From assembly GCA_013306675.1 (NCBI GenBank), contig JABLUY010000068.1:1-64000 (forward strand): a DNA stretch of 64,000 nt, read 5' to 3'. Numbering within the stretch: position 1 is the stretch's first letter; each line of letters begins with the position of its first letter. A program made the translations under genes and the position numbers. The DNA comes from Thraustochytrium sp. TN22 (taxonomy: Eukaryota > Sar > Bigyra > Thraustochytrida > Thraustochytriidae). Below the pieces are notes generated by a model. That model was not told the DNA's origin. It searched no databases and saw only the letters and a list, made by a program, of their open reading frames with translations. This document shows positions 1 to 10,132 of the stretch, one piece after another.

Positions 1-615
1 CGATGAACCATACCCTTCTCAAATGCACCGCCCTGATTCTCGCTTGCCGCCCGGCAAGCGTTTTTGGCAGCTGGCCTGACCGCCGGGTTGCTCCCGCATG
101 CCACCGCCGCCCAGCATCATCGCGCCCGAGGCCAGGCTCAAAGGCGCCTGCTTGTGAGACGACGCGAGGCGCTCGCTGCTCCAGGTCTGCTTGCACGCCA
201 GCCAAGGCCGTCTGACCGGCGCGGCTGGCAGCGTTGAGTCCGCGCTGCGGCGGCACGTCCTTCGGCGCGCTTTGCCTAACGTTAGCTCCGGCGGCTCGCT
301 TCGGTGCGCGAGAGACCAAAGTCTGCGAGGCGTCTGCTTGGCAAGTTGAGACCGCGCTGTGCTTGCGCCGCGCTGGGCGCCCCGACTCCGCATTTGCTTG
401 CCGGGCAGGTCAGCGAGGCTTGCTTGCTTGCCAGCCAGGCAGCGTTGCGACCGCGCTGCAGCGCCGCGTCGATTGCTGTGCTTTGGCTCTAGCTAGCCGC
501 CCGCGCTGGCGAGGGAGAGTCTGGCGTTCACGGCGCTCTGCTTGGTCCCTAGTCAAGCAGGCGCGCTGCGCGGAGAGCTCGCCTTTCTGCCCAATCGACC
601 GGCCCACCTCCTTCC

Positions 616-756
616 TCATCGCCCGGTCGTAGTCCATCTCGGCAAGGCGCTCCGCAGCTTGGCCTCCTCCAGGTGCTCCTCGACCAGCGCCTTTTCGATG
701 GCGAGCGCCACGATGATCGCGATCTCCGCTCCTTTCGCACCTCTCATTCGTCCCAT
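616..756 (-). CDS. Possible 46-residue ORF with an amphipathic helix
   Basis: An ATG at 756 opens a 46-codon frame ending in TGA. Its middle (EIAIIVALAIEKALVEEHLE) is a hydrophobic then acidic helix, very unlike the Arg/Ala/Pro-rich noise in other frames of this region. The start lies just after a GCTAGCTAGC stretch, a motif seen near several gene starts here. A second coding-like stretch (AEMDYDRAMRKEVG) continues in a different frame from about 646 downward, with no GT-AG pair to bridge the two. Either one base is missing from the assembly or one of the two stretches is chance. I do not recognise the family. Confidence 0.28.
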   Translation of the reverse strand: MGRMRGAKGAEIAIIVALAIEKALVEEHLEEAKLRSALPRWTTTGR

Positions 757-1484
757 CGTCGAGCTAGCTAGCCGCCCCAGGTCATGGCCACGCGCTCCGC
801 AGCTGACATCATGTCATGATCATGATGACGGCACTGCACGGCAGGCAGACAGAGAATCTCGAGCCGCGCTCGCCGCCTCCGACGCCGAGCACAAAAGCGA
901 GCATCGAGCCGCATCTTCGCTGCATCTGCCGCAGGCTGCCGGCCTGCACAGCACTGCGCTGCCGCGCGTCCCTCGGGCCCAGGCTCTCTCGCTGGCGGCC
1001 CGGACGTCGCCGCGGCCTGGCCTCTGGCGGCCGCTCTTGGTTGGCCTCGCCTGCTCGCTCTTCGCGGCCGCGCTCTACGCGCAGGCCTTGCCCACGGAGC
1101 CTCGGGCGCGGCCTGGCGACCGCGAGCCGCGACCAGTGGCTGGCACGCGAGCCATGGCGCAGTTTGCTCTCTCAGCCTGAGCTTGCTTGGGCTCGACTTC
1201 GGTTGCAGCCATCGAGCTGTGCAGTATGGTATGGTATGGTACGTACGTGTGCGCGACGGCCTGGCGGACGTGCAGGAGGACATCATAACGACCAAGAACG
1301 AGCTGGACGAGCCGAGTTCAAGTCAAGGCTGGCGAGGCGAGGCGAGGCAGGCAGGGCGGGGCCCAAACCGCCTTCTGGGCCAGCCACGCGCGCGCGGGCG
1401 GCGGGCAGACCCGTGGCGGCGGAGAGCGGGCGGGCGGTACTACCACTGGCGCGGCGGGCGCGGGGGTCGCTCGAGCGCGGGCGC

Positions 1485-1534
1485 GACTCGCCTCGACTCG
1501 ACTCGACTCCACTCGACTCGACTCGACTCGACTT
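1485..1534. repeat. CTCGA pentanucleotide array
   Basis: About nine imperfect copies of CTCGA/GACTC lie 127 to 176 bases before the ATG at 1661. A related CGGCT array lies at the same kind of position before the EF-hand gene, so it is probably in a promoter or 5' leader. Confidence 0.85.
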
Positions 1535-1660
1535 CAGGGAGCGGCCGCGAGGCAGACACAGAGCTCGCCGCCGGAGACGCGAGCTCGGAGGCGCTCCGCT
1601 TCGGGGCGGTCGAGGTCTCCGTCGTCGAGGGCAGCGGCTGCAGAGCGCAGAGGGTCCAGA

Positions 1661-3529
1661 ATGGCGGGCATCGTGCGCGGCATGGTGGCGACGCTGGGCA
1701 GACGACGCGCGGAGAAGGAGTTCCGTGCGGAGGAGGAGCGCGTGGTGGACTACAGGAGCGTGAATCTGAGCCTGCTGCGCGGCGTGCACGTCGGCGTGCT
1801 GGAGGGCCGACTGGCGGAGGACGTGCAGCTGCTGGTCGCCACGAGGGACCTGCCGAGCGGCGTGGCCGAGGGCAGCACGCTGCTGCTGCTGGCTGACCTA
1901 GGCGATGGACTCGCGGAGGCCAGGGCGGCGTACAGCAGCGAGAGCGTCCGCGTGGAGATGGGGCGGGACGTGGTGGAGAAGGCGCGCGAGGACTGGACCA
2001 CGGAGGACGTGGCGGAGCACGTGGTGATGCCGGCGGTGGCGGACCTGCCAGCGCACAAGGCCGTTTACCTGAATGCGGCGCCGGCCGGGACGGTGGGCGA
2101 GCGCTTCCAGGGTACCTTTGTGAGCCATGCGCGGCGCTGCCGGTTTGCGGATCTAGTGGACGGCCTGCTGGAGCACTTTGGCGCTCACAACCCGGAGACG
2201 GTCTTCGTGTGGCTGGACGTCTTCTGCGCGAACCAGCCGCTGCTGACGAGCCGGGATCAGCCTCCGGAGCGCGTGCAGGCGGCGCGGGAGCGCGCCCTGA
2301 CGGAAGGCCTGCACGAGGCCATCGCCAGCTTTGAGAACACGCTGGTCTTCTTGGACCGCTGGGACGAGCCGGCGCCGCTGGAGCGCGCGTGGTGCGTGTG
2401 GGAGATTCTTGGCGCGGTGCGCAGCGAGCGGCCGCTGGAGGTTTTCTTCGCGCCCGGCCAGGAGGACCGCTTCACGGAGACGCTGCTCGAGGGCGCCGAC
2501 CGCATTGCCGGCGTCATGGCGGCCAGGATGGACATGCGCTCCGCGCAGTGCTGGAAGGCCGAGGACAAGACCATGATCGACGCCGCCATCCGGGACCTCC
2601 CTGGAGGCTACACGACGCTGAACGTGGAGGTGCAGGCCCAGAGCCGCGGCTGGCTCACCAACATGGCGCGCGACAAGATCCTGCGGCTGCGGCGCCAGGA
2701 GGGCGATACCCAGGCCGTGGGCCATGCTCTGCACAGCTTGGGCTATCTGCTCGATGCGCAGGGCAGCTACGAGGAGGCGCTGCACTTTTATGGCGAGGCG
2801 CTTGAGATCGAGAAGCAGACGGCGGGAGACGCGGACCCCGAGGTAGCCGCCACGCTCTGCTCCATTGGTGCGGTGCACCAGGCGCAAGGCGCGAGCGAGG
2901 AGGCGCTCCGGTTTTACAACGCGGCGCTGGACATTTTCAAGGAGGCGCGCGGCCCGCAAGACGCTAGCGTAGCCAGCACGCTCAACAACATCGCGGCGGT
3001 GCACAAGGAGAACGGCCGCTACGAGGAGGCGCTGCGCATCTTCGACGAAGCGCTGGAGATCCAAAAAAAGGTGTCGGGCTGGAAGCACCCGGACGTGGCG
3101 CTCACGCTCAACAACATGGGCACCGTGTACAAGGCGCAAGGGCTCTACAGCGAGGCGCTAAGGGCGTACACGGAGGCGCTGGCCATCGCGCGGGAGGCGC
3201 TGGGGCCGCGCCACCCGAACGTGGGCCAGACGCTCAACAACCTCGGCTCGCTGTGCCACGAGCAGGGCCGATACGAGGATGCACAGCGGTACTACGAGGA
3301 GGCCTTGGAGATCAACAAGGAGGCGCTAGGGCGGCATCACCCAAACGTCGGGGCGACGCTGCTCAATCTCGGCGTGCTGTACTCTGTACAAAAGTCCTGG
3401 AAGCTGGCGCTCGGGTATCTGGCGCAGGCCGAGCGCATCAGCCTGGACGCCTTTGGGCCGGAGCACCCTGATACGGTGCGGGTGCAAGGCTGGCTCGAAG
3501 AATGCCGGCAAGAGCTGCAGGCGCTCTGA
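1661..3529 (+). CDS. TIR-like domain protein with C-terminal TPR repeats
   Basis: A 622-residue protein with a start ATG in a good context. Residues about 110-130 carry an EDWTTEDVAEHVV segment. A TIR-like region follows: FVSHARR (153-159), VWLDVFCANQ (about 183-192) and LERAWCVWEI (about 240-249), the pattern of algal and stramenopile TIR-like/TPR proteins. From about residue 352 there are six 42-residue kinesin-light-chain-type TPRs, each with YEEAL and LEI-type signatures and HPN or HPD linkers. The N-terminal half would bind or process a ligand or nucleotide, and the TPR solenoid would bind protein. No membrane segment is seen. The family is common in protists and its function is not established. 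The last 27 codons sit inside a tandem duplication. An innate-immune or scaffold role is inference. Confidence 0.85.
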   Translation: MAGIVRGMVATLGRRRAEKEFRAEEERVVDYRSVNLSLLRGVHVGVLEGRLAEDVQLLVATRDLPSGVAEGSTLLLLADLGDGLAEARAAYSSESVRVEMGRDVVEKAREDWTTEDVAEHVVMPAVADLPAHKAVYLNAAPAGTVGERFQGTFVSHARRCRFADLVDGLLEHFGAHNPETVFVWLDVFCANQPLLTSRDQPPERVQAARERALTEGLHEAIASFENTLVFLDRWDEPAPLERAWCVWEILGAVRSERPLEVFFAPGQEDRFTETLLEGADRIAGVMAARMDMRSAQCWKAEDKTMIDAAIRDLPGGYTTLNVEVQAQSRGWLTNMARDKILRLRRQEGDTQAVGHALHSLGYLLDAQGSYEEALHFYGEALEIEKQTAGDADPEVAATLCSIGAVHQAQGASEEALRFYNAALDIFKEARGPQDASVASTLNNIAAVHKENGRYEEALRIFDEALEIQKKVSGWKHPDVALTLNNMGTVYKAQGLYSEALRAYTEALAIAREALGPRHPNVGQTLNNLGSLCHEQGRYEDAQRYYEEALEINKEALGRHHPNVGATLLNLGVLYSVQKSWKLALGYLAQAERISLDAFGPEHPDTVRVQGWLEECRQELQAL

Positions 3530-3996
3530 TCGCTCTAACCGCGATCCTGATCCTGATCCTGATCCTGATCCTGACCGCGACAGTGAAGTTGTTTTGTTCC
3601 ATGTTCTGTAAATGTTTGTCCGAGTCTCCAGGTCTCCTTGTCTGCCTGAGTGGGCTGTCTGACTGTCCGTCTGTCTGCCTCACTGTGAGTGAGAGCAGGC
3701 GTCTGAATACCTTTTCTTTTTGTTGTAGGCCTTTGGGCCGGAGCACCCTGATACGGTGCGGGTGCAAGGCTGGCTCGAAGAATGCCGGCAAGAGCTGCAG
3801 GCGCTCTGATCGCTCTAACCACGATCCTGATCCTGATCCTGACCGCGACAGTGAAGTTGTTTTGTTCCATGTTCTGTAAATGTTTGTCCGAGTCTCCAGG
3901 TCTCCTTGTCTGCCTGAGTGGGCTGTCTGGGTGTCCATCTGTCTGCCTCACTGTTAGTGAGAGCAGGCGTCTGCATACCTTTTCTTTTTGTTGTAG
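3449..3996 (+). repeat. Recent 280-base tandem duplication at the 3' end of the TIR-TPR gene
   Basis: Copy 1 is 3449-3728 (280 bases) and copy 2 is 3729-3996 (268 bases). They are nearly identical. The 12-base difference is two units of a TCCTGA hexamer array (3544-3574 in copy 1). A GCCT tetranucleotide stands at the start of copy 1, at the junction and just after copy 2, so slippage or recombination through 4-base microhomology explains it. Copy 2 repeats the last 27 codons and stop of the gene exactly, so they now lie in the 3' flank. Confidence 0.95.
3685..3728 (+). other. Intron-like 44-base segment in the 3' flank
   Basis: GTGAGT at 3685-3690 and a pyrimidine-rich stretch ending TTGTTGTAG at 3728 bracket 44 bases, matching 5' and 3' splice consensus. 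In the duplicate copy the donor reads GTTAGT (3953-3958). The segment follows the stop codon, so splicing would affect only the 3' untranslated region. It may be coincidence. Confidence 0.3.
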
Positions 3997-4079
3997 GCCT
4001 AGGCTAGTCTCACGTTTGTTTCCTTCCATTCATTAGTCACTGCTAGGAGCAAAACCGGGGGTGGGGGGATTATGACTGA

Positions 4080-4144
4080 CATCAATCACCCCACGTCCGT
4101 GTCCTTATGACATCAATCACCCCATCAATCACCCCACGTCCGTG
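4080..4144. repeat. Short direct repeats in a convergent gap
   Basis: CATCAATCACCCC occurs three times, and twice is followed by ACGTCCGTG. It lies between the ends of the TIR-TPR and paladin-type genes, in 3' flanking sequence. Confidence 0.8.
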
Positions 4145-4229
4145 CCTTTCCTTGTCTGCCGCACAGGTGAGATACACACACACGCGTGTGCAAGAAAGAA
4201 AAAAGATCGCGCGCTCGTCAGGGCGACAA

Positions 4230-7200
4230 TCATTGCAGCGCAATGCGCTTGACGATGGTGCGCAGCTCGGAGCGGCTCTGCAGCCAGCTCGCAAAGGTCT
4301 CGACGTTGGTGCGGTCCTCGGGACTGACGGAGATGAGGTAGTTGACAAACTCAACGAGCTGGTAGTAGCGGCGTAGGTAGTGGACGCCGCGGTTGTAGGC
4401 CGCAGCACGCTGCGCAGGCGTCTTGTCGCTGCTCTCGGACTGCACCTTGAGAGGGTAGATGGCCTCACGCAGGTTCTGCATGGTGTCGCAGACATCAATG
4501 ACGGCGTCGCACTCGCGCTTGGCGATGTTGCCGTGCTCAAGCACGCGCATGAGCGTGGCGACGGTCTCGTAGTTGCCCTCGAGGTAGCGGCGCTCCTCGT
4601 CGTCCAGGGCGTCGCCCTCAGCTCGGACGCGCGACTTGGTGGAGACCAGCTCGTCGGCAATGGCGCGCTTGAGGTGCTTGGAAAAGCCGACGAGCTCCTT
4701 GCGCGCCCAGAGGCGCAGCGCCGTGGCGACGACCAGGCCCGTGGTCGTGCGGCCGCGGCCCATCTGGCAGTTGAAGATGAGCTTGGCGTCAACGGGCGTG
4801 TTGCGCACGATGGCGGAGATGGCGTCGTAGTCGGTAATCTTGGGCGCCTGCTCGTCCGTGATGGGCACGCGAAAGTACGCAACGTTGAACTCCCGCGCCA
4901 TCATGTTGTAGAGCTCGCGCGGCGTCTGGATGGCCGTGGAGCCCTCGCTGATGTCGACGGAGTCCCAGACCGGCTGCAGGCCGGTCTCGTTCTCGTCGTG
5001 CACCAGAAAGGCGCCCTCATTCGCGTAGACCTCGCTGATGATGTCCTCCTTGAGGCGGTCCTCCATGTCCTCGACGCGCTGGCGCGAGATGCCGGTGAAC
5101 TCGAGGTTTCCGAAGGGGTGCTCCAGCTTACGCAGCACAAAGGGGCGGCCGTTGACATAGATGATGGGCTCCTCGCGGAGGCTGATCCAGCAGACCTGCG
5201 TCGAGGACCCGTCCGTGGATTCGCAGACGTGCTGCAGAATGCCGCGCAGACCCTCGACCGTGGGGATGCCCGTACCGTAGACGGCGACGCGATCCGCGAC
5301 GCGGCGGAAGTTGGGCGCGCCGTTGATCTGCACGCGCGATTGCTTGAGGCGCGAGCAGCCGGGAAAGTGGTCGCTCTTGGCGATGGCGCCGCGCGTGAGC
5401 ACCTTGCCGTTGCGCTGCGCGACGAAGCGCAAGATGTCGAGATGCGGGTCCGTGGAGCGCGAGGCGGCGCCACTCTCGCCGCCCGGGGGCGTGGAGGGCT
5501 GCTTGCCGGCCTGCGCGAGCGGGACGGCGCCCGTGTCGTCGGTGGGCGGCGCCGAGAGCACGTTGTCTGAGGCGAACTGGAGCGCCTCCTCACCGTGGAT
5601 CTCGCTGGAGATGGTTGTGAGCTCGGGGCGGTCAAAGTACCATGAGGAGAAGAGCGGCTCGGCCCCCTCCTGCTGGGCGGCGGCCGGGTCCGAGAGGCTG
5701 ATCTCGTACGCGGCGATGAGCACGAGGGTAAAGTAGCGGCGCAGGTTGATGAGGCCGCGCTCCACGAATTCAGCGGCGCGCTTGGTGGTGCGCGACTTGG
5801 AGGCGCGCTGCGCGTTCTCGCTGATGTTGAGGCGGATGTTCTCGACGGCGCTGCAGCGGTCGATGACAACGTCGGCCCACTTCTTGGCGGTCTTGCCGTT
5901 GCTGAGCACGCGCACCAGGCTGAGCATGACGCCGAACTCGGCCTCCGGGCCGGCTGGGGTGACGCCCACGTTGGTCTCCGGCTCGCTCTCGTCGTCCGAG
6001 ACGGCGGGCTTGTCTCCGGAGCCCATGCCCATGAGCGGCGGCGTCTGGCTGCCGTCGCGGTGCAGACCGGCGTCGGCGGTCTCGTCCGGGTCCTCGTCGT
6101 CGACGGCGCCCAGAAAGACGGGCATGCTCGACTCGGTGCGCACGTGCGGACGCGACTTGAGCAGCGGCGTGGTCGCCGCGTTGGGCTGGTTGCTCTTCAT
6201 GCCCGGGTGCAGCTCGTTGCTGCGGCCGTAGTTGATGAGGTAGGTGACGAAGTCGCTGCTGGAGGGCGCCAACTTCTGCTCCTGCTCCAGATGGCGGCGT
6301 TCGAGCTCCATGATAGCGAGCGCCATGGCCATGGTGGAGCGGCCGCGGCCCATCTGGCAGTGAAACACAAAGTGCGTGCTCGGGTTGCAGGCCGCGCGGA
6401 TGCGCTTGAGCAGGGCGTCAATGTCGGCCGGCGAAGCCGTCTCCTCGGGCGTCCAGGGCACGCGCGCATAGTCGACCGGGAGGCCGGCCTCCACGAGGCT
6501 CTCGTACATCTCGCGCGGCGTGAGGACGTCGTCGTCGTCGTCAATGGTCTCCCAGAGCACCTTGAGTGAACGATCGTCCGCCTCCGAATGCACGAGGATG
6601 CGACCTCCGTAGCGCTTGGCCTCGTCCAGGATGTCCTGCTTGAGCCGCATCTCGGCAGCCTCGAGGCGCTCGGCGTCGATGGCCACGAAGGTGTTGACGT
6701 TTCGGAAGGGCGCGCGCGTGGACCGCAGCACAAAGGGCTGGCTGTTGATGTACACGAGCGGCTCCTCGCGCAGGTTGGTCCAGCAGACCTGCTTGGCGTT
6801 GGAGGCGTTCTGGATGTAGCGCGTAATCTCGTTCGCCGCGTCCACCGTGGGCGTGCACACGCCGTACACGGGCGTGCCTTCGACGCTGCGGAAGTTGGGC
6901 GCGCCGCGAATGGCGATGTCCAGGGTGCCAACCTGCTGCGTGCGATCCACGAGGCCGCTCGAGAAGTGATCGTTCTTGAGCAGCGTGTCAGTGTTGAGCA
7001 TGGCGCCGCGCCGGCCCGCCAGCGCCGCGCGCACCTCGTCCGGGAGGCCGCCGCTCAGCTTGAGGTCGGCGCTCGTGTCGACGGCCTCGAGCGACTTGAC
7101 CGGATCGTCCTCGACCGATTCCAGCACGCGGTTGATCTCAGGCCGCGACTGGAGCCACTCCTCGAAGGAGGTAGGGAAGAAGCCCTGGCCCAAGCGAATC

Positions 7201-7307
7201 TGGCGCAGCGACGACTCGCGCTGCAGGATGCCGTGCGCGAGAGCCTCGCCGCCGAGCTCGCTCGCGAGCACGAGCGAGTTCGCCGTCGGGGGCTCCGAGG
7301 TGATGTG

Positions 7308-7340
<33 letters not shown>

Positions 7341-8822
7341 GCCGCCGGTAAGCGGGCTGTGCGGCTGCTGGCCTGCCAGCATGAGCTTGACCTGCTCCGC
7401 CAGGTAGGCGTCAAAGGCGATGAGCATGACGTAGCGCATGAGCGAGGTGGCGGCGCGCTGCAGCTTAAAGAGTTCCGAAGGGTGGTGACGCTCGCGGCCC
7501 GCGTTGCTGCGCTGCACGAAGATGGCGCTGCGCAGGTCCACTAGGTGCGAGGCGTCCTCGCAGAAGAAATCCACGTGGCGCTTCGCCTCGCGACCCGTCG
7601 TGATGAGGCGGATCAGGTGCAAGACCGGCTGGTACCAGCCGGCTTCGAGCTGCCGCGTCACGTTATCGTCATTCTGCTCCATCTCCAGGTCCTGGCCGCC
7701 GTCCTCGTTGCGCATCTGCAGGTCCTTCTCCATGGACTTGAGTGCCACACCACTCAGCACGCGCACCACGGAGCCATCCACCTCCCTGCTGCGCCCCGTG
7801 CTGTAGCGGCGACCACTGCGCGGCGAGCCCGGCGGGCTCGAGTTGCGCCGCTTACGCTCCGCATCGCCCTTCTTCGGGGTGCGGTGCGGAATGCGGATGA
7901 TGCCGCGCCACATGTGGATCAGGCCAGCCGCCACCATGGCGATGGTTGACCGACCGCCGCCTGAAGCGCAGTTGAAGACCACCAGGGTGTTTTCCGGCGA
8001 AGTGCGCATGAGCGCGTCCATGAGCTCGTCGAAGAAGCGCGGCGAGGGCGCCTTCTCCGGCGTCGTGGGGATGCGCCGGTACTGCACGCGGTAGCCCTGC
8101 ATGCGAAAGGTGAAGAAGACCTCGTCTGGGGTCTTGATGTCGTCGAGGTCCACGGCCTCCCAGTTCGCCTCCAGCTCGCGCCGCCGAGACTCCTCGTGCA
8201 GCACCACGTTGCCGCCGTACCGGAGCGCCTCCGCCACGACGTCCTCCTTCAGCCGCCGCTCGAGGTCCTCAAGGCGCTTCGGGTCAATGCCCTGAAATTG
8301 GTCCATGTTGGAAAACGGCCGCCGCGTGTCGCGCAGCACCGTGCTGCGCCCGTTCACGTACAGCGCGGGCTCCTCCCGCAGCGAGATCCACAGCACGGAC
8401 GTGAGCGACGGGGTGCCCAGCTGCAGCTTGCCCTGCGACATGGTAAAGCGCCCCGCGCCCAGCATGTTCAGCACGCCGCGGATACCGGCCACCGTCGGCT
8501 GCGCACACCCGAAGATCTGCGTTGTTTGGCTCTGGCGCAGGTTCCACGTGCCGCTGATGCGCACCGGATACAGGTCATGCCCGGCGTGCACCTGCGGGAT
8601 GTAATCCGTCTTGAGGATGCTGCGGCTGTCCAGCACCGACCCATGCCGATGCTGCAGCGTCTCCGCCACCGAGCCCATTCGTGCCAGGTCGTACGAGGTA
8701 TCCATGCCCTCGGACTCCGTCTGCGTCATAAGGATCCTCCTCCGCGTTGGGTTCGCCGCGGACTTGGCCCGCTGCAGCTCCTCGGCCGTGATGGTCCCAG
8801 CATCCTCCTTGCCGGGCGCCAT
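4230..8822 (-). CDS. Paladin-type triple phosphatase-like protein
   Basis: The frame is open from 8879, but the ATG at 8822 (MAPGKED) is the better start and gives 1,530 residues. The protein contains three copies of one unit. Each unit has an ISLREEP or NLREEP stretch, a Y(V/I)N(G/S) plus VLR stretch, and a protein-tyrosine-phosphatase-like P-loop Cx5R. The loops are CASGGGRS (Cys285), CQMGRGRS (Cys822) and CQMGRGRT (Cys1352). This matches paladin (PALD), which is related to inositol-hexakisphosphate phosphatases. Human paladin is about half this length. The second and third loops look catalytically complete and the first is divergent. A poly-Gly tract (GCC repeat, 7308-7347) separates domains 1 and 2, and an acidic linker lies between 2 and 3. 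It is probably cytosolic. Whether the substrate is phosphoinositide, inositol phosphate or protein cannot be told here. Confidence 0.88.
7308..7347. repeat. GCC trinucleotide run inside the paladin-type gene
   Basis: About thirteen near-perfect GCC units encode a run of glycines on the minus strand, in a linker between the first and second phosphatase-like domains. It is probably length-variable. Confidence 0.9.
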
Positions 8823-9281
8823 CCCCCCCCTTGCTCCCTCGCCTCGCCGCGCCTCTCCGTCGCCCGCTCGCACGTCCACGCACCGCTTCGCGCCGCTTCT
8901 TCGCCCACTGGCCAGGGCAAGCCAAGCACCGAGCCTCGCACCGCGCTGCGCAAGGCTGCGCTGCGCTGCGCTCGCCGCGCTCGCCGCCCGCCGCTCGCCG
9001 CCGCCCGGGCTGGCCCGCGCCGCGCCTCCGCCCGCCGCCCTCCGTTGCCTCTTTGCTCGCGTTCCGCTGCTCGCAGCCTCGCTTGCTCTCGCGCCCCGCT
9101 GGCCGCTTGCTGTTCGCGCTTTGGTGATCGACGCCGCCGTTCGTCAGTTTATCCGGCCCTAATGGGCCTATTTTCAAACCGCCGCCGCGGCCGCCGCGGC
9201 CGCCGCAGGCTGCCGTCGCCGCCCGGCGCCGCCGCGCGCTGGGCCGGCGCGCCTGGCCTGCGCTGCCTGCGCTGCGAGTGG

Positions 9282-9308
9282 CGAGCGAGCGAGCGAGCGA
9301 GCGAACGA
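9282..9308. repeat. GAGC tetranucleotide array
   Basis: Six to seven GCGA units run into GAAC variants. The same array type recurs at 16775, inside the FMO intron and near 63905. Confidence 0.85.
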
Positions 9309-10037
9309 GACGTAAGTCTGCGAGTGCTGCGAGTGCTTGGGGCTGGAAAATTTGAACTGCGAGCCGCCGCCGTTCGCGCGGCGCGCGCGCGAACGGAAGC
9401 ACCGCGAGGCCGCGGCGGTCGCGGCCACGGCGAACCTGCGCGCGACGCCCGGCCGGCCGCCCGTGGGTGGCAGCTTCCGCCCTGCTGGGCGGAGCCAGAG
9501 CGAGCCGCCCTGGCGCTGCGCCGGCGCCGGCGCCTGCCAGTGTCCTGCTTGAAAAAAAGGAACGCCCGGCTTCCTCGAGCCCGGCGCGTGGAAGAAGCGC
9601 GGAGGCGCCCGGTCAGCCGCACGCGCAGCCGGCCGGAAGCTGGGCGTGCGTCGCGTCGCGCCGCGTCGCCGCGCTCGCGCGCCGCCTCGAGCGCCGCCCG
9701 GGCCGCGCGGGGCCTTTGCGCGTTTGCTTCGAGCTTTGACCGACGTTGTCATAGTAGTTGCGGATGTGGACGAGCCGCCCCCGTCCCGCCCCCGGAGTTT
9801 GCCCATCGCGTCCGCGGGAGGGAGGGGGTGTGCGCTGGGGCGCCGCGGCGCAGAGAGAGAGGCGTTACGCCGGCGCGTGGAGGAGGCGCGCACGGCACGG
9901 GCAGCAGGAGTGACCCTCGCGGTGTCTCCGCGGCTGACGATGGGTTTGATGCTTGATCGCCGCCGCGACCTCGCTGGTCGGTCGGACGGTCGATTGGTCG
10001 ATCGGTCGGGCGGGCCTCCCCGCGGACCGTGGCCAGG

Positions 10038-10095
10038 TCGGCTCGGCTCGGCTCGGCTCGGCTCGGCTCGGCTCAGCTCGGTTCGACTCGACTTG
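10038..10095. repeat. CGGCT/CGACT pentanucleotide array upstream of the EF-hand gene
   Basis: About eight CGGCT units followed by CGACT-type units end some 38 bases before the ATG at 10133. It resembles the array upstream of 1661. Confidence 0.85.
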
Positions 10096-10132
10096 ACGAA
10101 ACTCTTGAGACTCGGCGCGGCCGTGCAGCAAG

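Larger units (their letters stand above)
1..1660. other. Mostly non-coding leader region upstream of the TIR-TPR gene
   Basis: Open frames here are Arg/Ala/Ser/Pro-rich and show no family signal apart from the short minus-strand ORF at 616-756. Three degenerate copies of a GCGTTGAGTCCGCGCTG-like segment recur about every 105 bases around 230, 340 and 440. A GTATG pentamer run lies at 1224-1248 and a GGCGA run at about 1329-1350. It probably holds the promoter and 5' leader of the gene at 1661. Confidence 0.5.
8823..10132. other. Divergent intergenic region between the paladin-type and EF-hand genes
   Basis: The two genes are transcribed away from this 1.3 kb gap. It contains an eight-C run at the paladin start, GCC-rich stretches at about 9178-9210, a GAGC array and a CGGCT array. 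Open frames here are Arg/Ala/Gly-rich without family signal. A minus-strand frame starting MGKLRGRDGGG near 9806 is the most protein-like but cannot be supported. Confidence 0.5.

Noticed and set aside
9174-9893. Minus-strand frame beginning with an Arg-rich stretch and containing MGKLRGRDGGGSSTSATT
   Set aside because: The first 35 residues look mildly protein-like, but the rest is low-complexity from repeats and no splice site rescues it.
8196-9956. Long plus-strand frame over the paladin start and its upstream region
   Set aside because: It is the opposite-strand shadow of the paladin-type gene followed by Arg/Ala/Pro-rich noise, with no family signal.
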